Source of the DNA: Plicaturopsis crispa FD-325 SS-3
Lineage: Eukaryota; Basidiomycota; Agaricomycetes; Amylocorticiales; Amylocorticiaceae
DNA length: 64,000 bases
Direction of reading: 5' to 3'
Assembly (NCBI GenBank): GCA_000827205.1
Contig: KN832555.1
Location: forward strand, 3,005,011 to 3,069,010
The translations under genes and the position numbers were made by a program. The notes under the pieces are model-generated. The model saw only the letters and a list, made by a program, of their open reading frames with translations. It ran no database searches and was not told the DNA's origin. Below are positions 57,787 through 64,000 of the stretch, one piece after another (the first letter of the stretch is position 1; each line of letters begins with the position of its first letter).

Positions 57787-58335
57787 AAGTGGAACATCCA
57801 TGTTCAGTGTACACTGACAGGCGAATGTTTTACACATCTACAGATTGTATGGTTTCAACACTGCGGAGCCACATATATCAATGTCATCCCGCGAGGTAGT
57901 ACATACCGCCAAGTAATTGCGCACCTTGTAATAGACGGAGTTTACGCGAAGCGCACTTTCTCGCCCGGGAGTTCCTCGCCGAGGAGCACAACGCCCTAGC
58001 AGACTCGCCCAATCAGGGGGAGGTGGAAAGCTGCGCATATATTTCCTTGTGATCTTCTAGCCCTTCTCATCGTTGTCCAGTTTCTCTGCAAGGGCATTGC
58101 CGTCGTTCCCGAGCAGGATTACAGCGTCCTCTTGATCATCCGCAAGCTGCACACCTTCGGCGCGGCGGCCGCGCTAACCATGGGTCTGATGGTGACTTCG
58201 ATGCGGAGGTTGCACGAAGTTGCAGAGATTGAGGTCGCGCGTCTAAAGGGTAACGGGTCATAGCGCGAGAAGCCAGGGAAAAGATGTAGCCTGGCGCCTC
58301 GATGTGTAGGCGCACCACATGAAGCATGAGCATGA
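57787..58335 (-). pseudogene. Partial, decayed copy of the 3' end of ARMT1
   Basis: This stretch aligns by eye with 60735-61305, the 3' flank and last coding part of the intact ARMT1 gene. On the minus strand it keeps the C-terminal exon as VVLLGEELPGEKVRFA plus stop (intact gene: VVLLSEGRPGEKVRFA), then an AG acceptor and KLHTFGAA-like code corresponding to PKVCSLRTIK. Similarity fades near 58335, and the catalytic part of the gene is absent. Even the 3' flank is shared (TTACACATCTACAG in both), so this is a DNA-level duplication rather than a retrocopy. The copy has diverged substantially, so it is not recent. Confidence 0.7.
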
Positions 58336-59060
58336 GCAGAAGGCGCAAGTGTGCCCCCGTAAATCTCTTGCAGAGGGTCGCCGGTCTCGTCGACAAAGCT
58401 GAGCGTTGATGAGCGCGGGAAGCAGGCCGAGACGACGCGACTTCGACTCAACCATTTCGCACATACGCGTCGGACACATACATATAGGAACGACTATCTT
58501 CCTATTCGTGTGGCTACCTACAGTACGGAAGACTACGTTAGACAAGAATATCCGAGCCCGTGAGGTTGAAAGAATTGTCTCTCGTCTGCTAAAGGAGACC
58601 AACATACGCCGAATTCGGTGAGTCTCTATCAATACTCTGCTCTCCGTATTGTCATCGCTAGAAAGTCCTGCATCTGTTTCTTTTTGTCCCAAAAGTTAGG
58701 CAAGTAGGTGTACACCTGAACGCATCCGATATGCACGCTGACATTCGCTCGGCAGTACACCATCTTCTGACTTGATACACTTGGGCTGCCATTCACCGTC
58801 CCTCGGGGACGATCTCGTTTCACGCTTCGCCCAGGGCTGCATACGTTACTCTATAATTCACCTCGGTCTATGCGAAGCTCCTCACTGGGGCCGGCCAATC
58901 GGTGAGCATGATCCTTATTGTCTGCTTATTGTCGCGTCTGATAAAAACGCACGGTCAGGAGTATGGTCTACGTCAAATAAATACTCTGACTTGGTCCCGG
59001 CTCGGTGGGGAGCCCAAAATTGAAGCCCCCACCGTAACGATTTTCCCTCCTTTGTCTGCG
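58336..59060. other. Intergenic upstream of the DUF6699 gene
   Basis: About 725 bases; no gene recognised. The last 150 bases are pyrimidine-rich before the ATG at 59061. Confidence 0.4.
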
Positions 59061-60405
59061 ATGTCCATACCACCTCTCACAGATCGCTCTCGCACTGATC
59101 CCGCAAGCCGCTCGACCCTTCGCCCGTCTCCCGGGGTTTCGTCTGCGTCGTCATCTCAACTGCATAGCGAGTTGAATCGCTTCGAGCGTTTACGCATATC
59201 GTATGCTGTTCCCCCTGCACATCGAGGGAATTCATCCTCCTCGGCACATAATCTGTCCACTTTGCATACGTCTGGACATCGAATACTACGACCGCCTCCA
59301 TCTAATGTACACGGGCGGGGTGGCCATGCCAATCACCACCAGACAGCCCAGCTCACCCATGATGCGTTAGCGAGGGCCAGTCGTAGTCCGCCGCTTCCGC
59401 TTAGTGGCTACGCGACGCATGTGATACCAGGCGTAGGATGGGCTGCTGTGCCGGATAAAATGCCGTACATCGTTGTAGGGCCTCACTCAACGACGATCTA
59501 CCATCGTGCCCCTCTCCCGAGACCTAGAGGCGTCGTCGGAGAAGATTCCCAAGAGTTCGAAACCATACAGATTCACAAATGGTCGGCTGGCAGATCTTGT
59601 GCGTCTAAAGAGGTTTTGAATCGCGATCTGTATATCTAACAATGCGTACAACAGACGCCCCCGTACTAACTACACCCCTCGCTCAGGCTATACTAGCCGA
59701 GCCGTCGATCAACCCGTTATTCCTTCCTTCAGCCAACGACGACCGGACGCATATCAAATGGAATCTGCTTTACCCTGACTCTTACGCCCGCCCATCTAAT
59801 TCCCTCTCTCCGAAAGCGTGGGCGGATAGGCTGAACGAGCCCGCAACCTTCCCGAGGTTATCAAATATACATGTCATTTCGCCGTGTTTTCCGTGGATGA
59901 TCGAGATACGGTCGGATGCTCAAGATGTTGCTCTCACTTGTCACGACGTGATTGAGCAGCTGCATCGATTTCTGTATCAGTTCCTCTCCAACACCGACAT
60001 GGACACTGCGCTTCCGACGCACCAGGATGCCATGTGGGAGTCCTTCGACGCCAGCCGTAATCCTCCCGACGAACTACCTGGTCGCCTGTTGATCGGCCCA
60101 ATATTCAACGGGTTGCGCCACGTAGAATGGCTATGCGGGACTACCGAATTCCTAGGTCTTGACGCAAACTCTGAGTATATACGGGAGCGAGTGGGTGTCG
60201 TTATCCCCGGGATGTTTGTGCTATCCTGTGCCAAGCCACCTACGGTCAAAGAGTCGGATCAACCTGCACAAGTCGCAGAGTCCAACTTAGAGCTTGGTGA
60301 GCTGCTTGTTTTCTTTGCCGTTAGCCGTCTTGCTCATTCCTGTGTCCTTTTTTAGTCGTGATGGCTAAGTCTCCTCGCCCACCGACACCAGAGATAGCAT
60401 CCTGA
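59061..60405 (+). CDS. DUF6699-domain protein
   Basis: Three exons (59061-59598, 59655-60296, 60356-60405) give 409 residues. The N-terminal 150 residues are disordered and rich in Ser, Pro and His. Then VIPGVGWAAVPDKMPYIVVG leads, across the first intron, into a DUF6699-like module: INPLFLPSANDDRTHIKWNL, RLNEPATFPRLSNIHVISPC, FPWMIEIRSDAQDVALTCHD and VIEQLHRFLYQFLS. DUF6699 proteins are numerous in Agaricomycetes and have no established function. Without the first intron (GTGCGT...AACAG) the region would look like two separate frames, with a stop at 59637-59639 and an ATG at 59642. The splice joins them in phase. The last exon is short and ends PRPPTPEIAS. Confidence 0.75.
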
Positions 60406-60920
60406 TTCGTCTGGGCCGCAATGTCCTCAGGCAATTGAAAGTCTGCGGATTTTATAAGCCTGGTGCCCCTCAAGCAGCCGATTAATACTGTGCGTGTATA
60501 CGACTGTAACTCCTTGGTATCAATCCTCACTTCCTCACGATCATCACTTGTCATGCTTGTTACTCTCTCCTTGCTCTCTGTGCACTTTAAGTATGGGTCC
60601 TGGGACCCTCGTAAAGATATCGCCGCCACATATCGGTAAGATAGGCCTCAAGAAGTGCCCGAACTATCTCTTTGAAAACATGAGTGCTCCTCCCTCAAAG
60701 GGAAGTGAAAGGATTTGGTTGAATTGATCGATTTGTACAAGGTGAGAATACATGTTTTGATCCACACTGATGGAAATGCAAATGCCAGGCATGTCTTACA
60801 CATCTACAGTCGCAATACTACAAGCCACCCACTGTTTATATCAGCCCATGATGCACAACAACACACAGCATACATCAACTCACTATCCAGTAAAAGGAAT
60901 GACCGCATTCTTCTAAGTTC
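60406..60920. other. Convergent intergenic region
   Basis: About 515 bases between the DUF6699 stop and the ARMT1 stop. The part from about 60735 on is the segment duplicated at 57787. Confidence 0.45.
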
Positions 60921-62720
60921 TCATGCAAAACGAACTTTCTCGCCCGGGCGTCCCTCGCTGAGGAGCACAACAGCCTGACACGCGCGCCCAGTCAGCCATC
61001 TGCAGATATAGACGCAGACTCAAACTACGCACATATTTTCCGCTAATCTTCCAGCCCTTCTCCTCGTTGTCCAGTTTCTCCGCAAGTGCATCACCGTCGT
61101 CCCCAAGTCCGACGACCACATCGCTCTTGATCGTCCGCAAACTGCATACCTTCGGCGCACCGGCAGCGTTAGCCATGGGCCCGATAGCGATCTCGAAAGG
61201 CGTCGACGCGGGGGCCGCGCAGTCGTAAGTGAGCTTGCGGTGGTTGAGGTCGCCCTTGAAGAATACGAGGTCGGAGCGCGAGAGGTGGAGGAAGAGATCG
61301 GGCGCCTCGTTGTGGAGGTCCCAGAAGGTGTATCCCGTGCACCAGAAGGGGTGCTGCTCGTACACCCACTTGCCTTCTTTCTCGTATTGCTGTATCGCAT
61401 TTTCAGCACAGCGCGACGGACATAACACGCGGTCTGACGTACCTTCCAGCGAGCCCCGAGGTGCCGAAGAGACTGTATCTCCGCTTCGGAAGCGTTGGGG
61501 AACAGCTGCCCGTACACCATCGTATTGAGCAGCCACTCCCAGTCCTTCTTCGTCACATCCGACACAAACCACGCGAAGCGCTTTCCGTGAAATCGCACTT
61601 GGCTCGCAAGGCCGCTCTGGATGAGGAAGTCCGCGTAGACGCAGTCGCAGTAGAGCTCGAATCCAGCGTTATCCAGCACAAAGTCGATGCGACCGCCGGT
61701 CTTCTCGCGGAGGTTCTTGACAGTGTCCCAGAGTTGCGGGAGGTGGTTTCCGAGAATGTTCTTCTCGGTGGCTGCGAGGTGGTCTCCGCCCGTGGACTGG
61801 AGGGACTTGATCTGTTCCTCCGACATGTCGATGAGAAGGGAGAGATCAGTCGAGTTACCCCAGAGGCACACTGTACATAGGTTCAATCACGTTGGCTCGG
61901 CGATGTTAGATACATACGACGCGGAACTTACCTTGCGTGAGCTCGAGGAACATCAATCGCTCAGCCTCTAGATTATCGAAGGGTTTGCCGCTGGCCAACT
62001 TGTTGTACGGTTCAGCGAAACGCATGGACAGCTCGAAGACAGCATCCGACGAGCGCGAGAACGTATCGCACTGTGTTATGATCAATGGATGAAGAGACCG
62101 GAGTCGGACGTGACCCTCACCTTCTGCCTGTAAAAGACATCGTAGTCGAGCCAGTACTTGCTCACGCTAAAGCATTCGTGCAGACGGCGGTACTTGTATG
62201 CCTCTGCAAACAGCCAAGGGGCGTTCATGAAGTCCTTGCCTAACGTGGAGCCGTTAGTCGCTGCAGAAAACTCAGCGTTTTGTTGCTAACCTTGAAAGTA
62301 TTTCGCGATCTCTTTATTCCAAAGAGCGACGTCTGCCTCATTGTCGTCGATAATGGGGCGGAGCTTCCCGTTGCCCGTGAGATCGTGCATAAGGTCGTGC
62401 ATACGGTCAATACATGCGACCAGGTCGACAACTTTGTCTTCGGACGACTGCTCGTTGAGCGTGCGCGTCGTGTCTTCGATGGCCTTTCCAAGAATCGTCG
62501 GAAGACGGTGGCCCATAGTCGCGTAAGCGAAGGAGTACTCATGGTATCCGCGGTACCTGCAATGCTCAGTGAGGTGAGGTTTCGACGGAGGGAGTGAACA
62601 AAGACGATTACGCAGGCCAGGGCGGATTGTTGGGGTCAATCTAAGATTCCGACTACGCGTCAGAAATACGGCGCAGACGTGACAGCGGGTGTACATACCC
62701 TGGACGGCGTGCGAGGCCAT
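60921..62720 (-). CDS. ARMT1: ARMT1-like damage-control phosphatase (DUF89)
   Basis: Multi-exon minus-strand gene, starting MASHAVQ at 62720. Recognisable segments in order: YRGYHEYSFAYATMGHRLP; DRMHDLMHDLTGNGKLRPII; WLFAEAYKYRRLHECFSVS; LASGKPFDNLEAERLMFLEL; VCLWGNSTDLSLLIDMSEEQ; IDFVLDNAGFELYCDCVYAD with the metal-binding D-N-A-G-F-E core; VRFHGKRFAWFVSDVTKKDW; and FLHLSRSDLVFFKGDLNHRK. The last intron (GTGCGT...GTCAG) joins SGKY to AVVLLSEGRPGEKVRFA. Subfamily III DUF89 enzymes (human ARMT1, yeast YMR027W) are Mn/Ni-dependent phosphatases acting on sugar phosphates such as fructose-1-phosphate; the proposed carboxyl-methyltransferase activity is disputed. The junction after the first exon is not cleanly in phase, so the extreme N-terminus is uncertain. 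Confidence 0.87.
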
Positions 62721-63566
62721 GGCGCCTTGATATCTTTCTTGCTCGGCAAATGGCCAAGGTGCAGAGTCACGCGCGACGGCGCGCCCGAGGCGCCCGAGGC
62801 ACCCGAGACACCCGCACGGTTTTCGACAAGGTTTGCCATTTGTGTGTGTTGGACGATCTACTGTTGAATTTGGTCGCTGTTCGTAGGGCGAAAACGTGCG
62901 TCAATGAGACGACTGTAGCGACACAACTAGAGGAACTCACGGCGCGTTTGAAGGGCTGAGAAACGGCAAAAAAAGCAGATGGATTCGTGTATACAAGTCG
63001 AATTGCAGGGCGGGTCGTCGTGGTACGAAGGAGAGAGGCAATCGCGATGGGTTGGTGCCGGGCGCGCAAGTTTCTGAGGAGCCAGCGCCAAATACGTCAT
63101 GGCCCACGATCGATCTTATACCTTTTCTGAATATTCCTCGATAATATACCGAGCCAATAACAGTTTAGCACGGCGCTCCACATCGCTGCCCACTGGCAGT
63201 ACTTATCCAGCAAACGTTCTGCCAGACGGAAGGATGTCGAAAGCTCGGAAATACCTGGAATCGTGTCTGCAGCGCGGTCGAGAAATTTGGTTGGCAAAGA
63301 GTAGCCTAAAACCACCGCTACGCCATAAATTAAGGCTTCCATCCGTATAAGGAAACTCGTATCCTTGAGGCTACATTTCGACGGTCGCTCGACGCTTAGT
63401 TAGACCAGGTTAGGCCCTTCAACTGCTGGTTCAGCAACAGAACTTCGGGGATTTACGCTTTGACTACGGTTCGGTCTAGGCTTGATATAACTCCGATTCG
63501 TTGGGTTCAACCGCGGTCCCAAGAGCTGTGCTGATAATGGAGGGCATCTTCAAACAAGGGTCCATC
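62721..63566. other. Intergenic between ARMT1 and tRNA-Val
   Basis: About 845 bases with the ARMT1 promoter. A minus-strand frame of 81 codons at 63097-63342 has a hydrophobic start (MEALIYGVAVVLGYSL) but no family match; I do not call it a gene. Confidence 0.4.
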
Positions 63567-63669
63567 GGCTGGGTGGCGTAGTTGGTTATCGCATCTGTCT
63601 AACATTCAACGGTTTGAAGCCCGAGAACTTGCGCACAGAAGGCCCCAGGTTCGAGCCCTGGTCTAGTCA
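63567..63669 (+). tRNA. tRNA-Val (anticodon AAC) with a 29-nt intron
   Basis: The acceptor stem GGCTGGG pairs with TCTAGTC, including three G-U pairs. The D arm is GCG-TAGTTGGTTAT-CGC. The anticodon stem TCTGT/ACAGA encloses loop CTAACAC once the intron 63605-63633 is removed. The T arm is CCAGG-TTCGAGC-CCTGG, with discriminator A. The anticodon at 34-36 is AAC (Val). The intron lies between positions 37 and 38, the canonical eukaryotic site. Confidence 0.92.
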
Positions 63670-64000
63670 ATATCTTTTGTTACTCGAGCTGTGAGAGTTG
63701 ATTGAAACTGGGTTCCCTGTAATTGTTTTTGCGCGCACGTCCTCCACCCCAGATAGAGATCCGTACATACCCACAAGGATACTGTATTATCTTGCTTGTC
63801 TTAGTCTCCGAGACGATTAGACAACAGTCGAACTGGAGTCTGGAGGACAATGAGGAGCAGCCACATGCCCAAAATGGTGATTCACGGTCATGTGGTTAAC
63901 TGCACTGTCGTTCGAATTATTGCATTTCTCTTTACTTTCATTTCAACCTTTTACTTGACCTTGTTTCCGCTGCGTTTCCCCCTTCTACCGGCACCGCCAT
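63670..64000. other. Downstream of tRNA-Val to the window edge
   Basis: About 330 bases. A T run (ATCTTTTGTT) just after the tRNA is a weak RNA polymerase III terminator candidate. A pyrimidine-rich stretch at the very end may be the start of another promoter. Confidence 0.35.

Noticed and set aside
62767-63069. A 100-codon minus-strand frame upstream of ARMT1 that looks like a mitochondrial presequence
   Set aside because: Arg/Ser/Thr richness comes from a repetitive CCCGAGGCGCCCGAGGC-type stretch; no in-phase link to the ARMT1 start could be found.
63097-63342. An 81-codon minus-strand frame with a hydrophobic start
   Set aside because: No conserved motif, lies in an intergenic region close to the ARMT1 promoter, and is too short to support alone.

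Overview
The window looks like chromosomal DNA from a basidiomycete fungus, most likely an agaricomycete. Genes are dense on both strands and cut by many 45-70 bp introns with GTRNGY...YAG borders. The families are eukaryotic and fungal: centrin, myosin I, a UCS chaperone, an RTA1 protein, a DUF6699 protein, and a tRNA with an intron at 37/38. All exon joins below were made by eye from splice consensus, phase and family similarity; none is backed by transcripts.

Layout. 0-0.2 kb: 5' end of a secreted or ER protein gene. 0.6-9.2 kb: two divergently transcribed paralogous Msn2/Seb1-like C2H2 factors, separated by about 5 kb without a confident gene. 10.8-20.2 kb: CDC31 centrin, a multi-finger C2H2 protein, SWI5, OAC1-type mitochondrial carrier, and MDM1-type sorting nexin. 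20.5-22.3 kb: TRM6. 22.4-30.8 kb: one large DNA transposon inserted between TRM6 and a UCS gene. 31.0-38.2 kb: UNC-45/She4-type chaperone, then MYO1, its likely client. 38.5-43.3 kb: Ser-rich coiled-coil protein, riboflavin synthase, and head-to-head with it a D-amino-acid oxidase. 43.6-45.3 kb: RNF126-like E3 ligase. 46.2-51.8 kb: ABCC transporter. 52.0-56.7 kb: RTA1 protein, mucin-like single-pass protein, 87-aa membrane protein and a Ser-rich protein. 57.8-62.7 kb: broken 3' copy of ARMT1, a DUF6699 gene and intact ARMT1. 63.6 kb: tRNA-Val(AAC).

The most striking feature is the 8.35 kb transposon. Its conceptual protein (about 1,680 residues, ten exons) joins a WRKY/GCM1-like zinc finger, a MULE-type DDE core, a ubiquitin-hydrolase-like Cys box, a PHD finger and a Tudor-like segment. 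The element is flanked by a perfect 10-bp direct repeat (CCGATTCCGC), a good target-site duplication, and lies in what was a roughly 310-bp divergent promoter. Between two of its repeat clusters lies a broken BAG-domain co-chaperone gene fragment, which suggests Pack-MULE-like capture of host sequence.

Functional neighbourhoods stand out: the UCS chaperone beside myosin I, and the riboflavin (FAD precursor) enzyme sharing a 190-bp promoter with an FAD enzyme.
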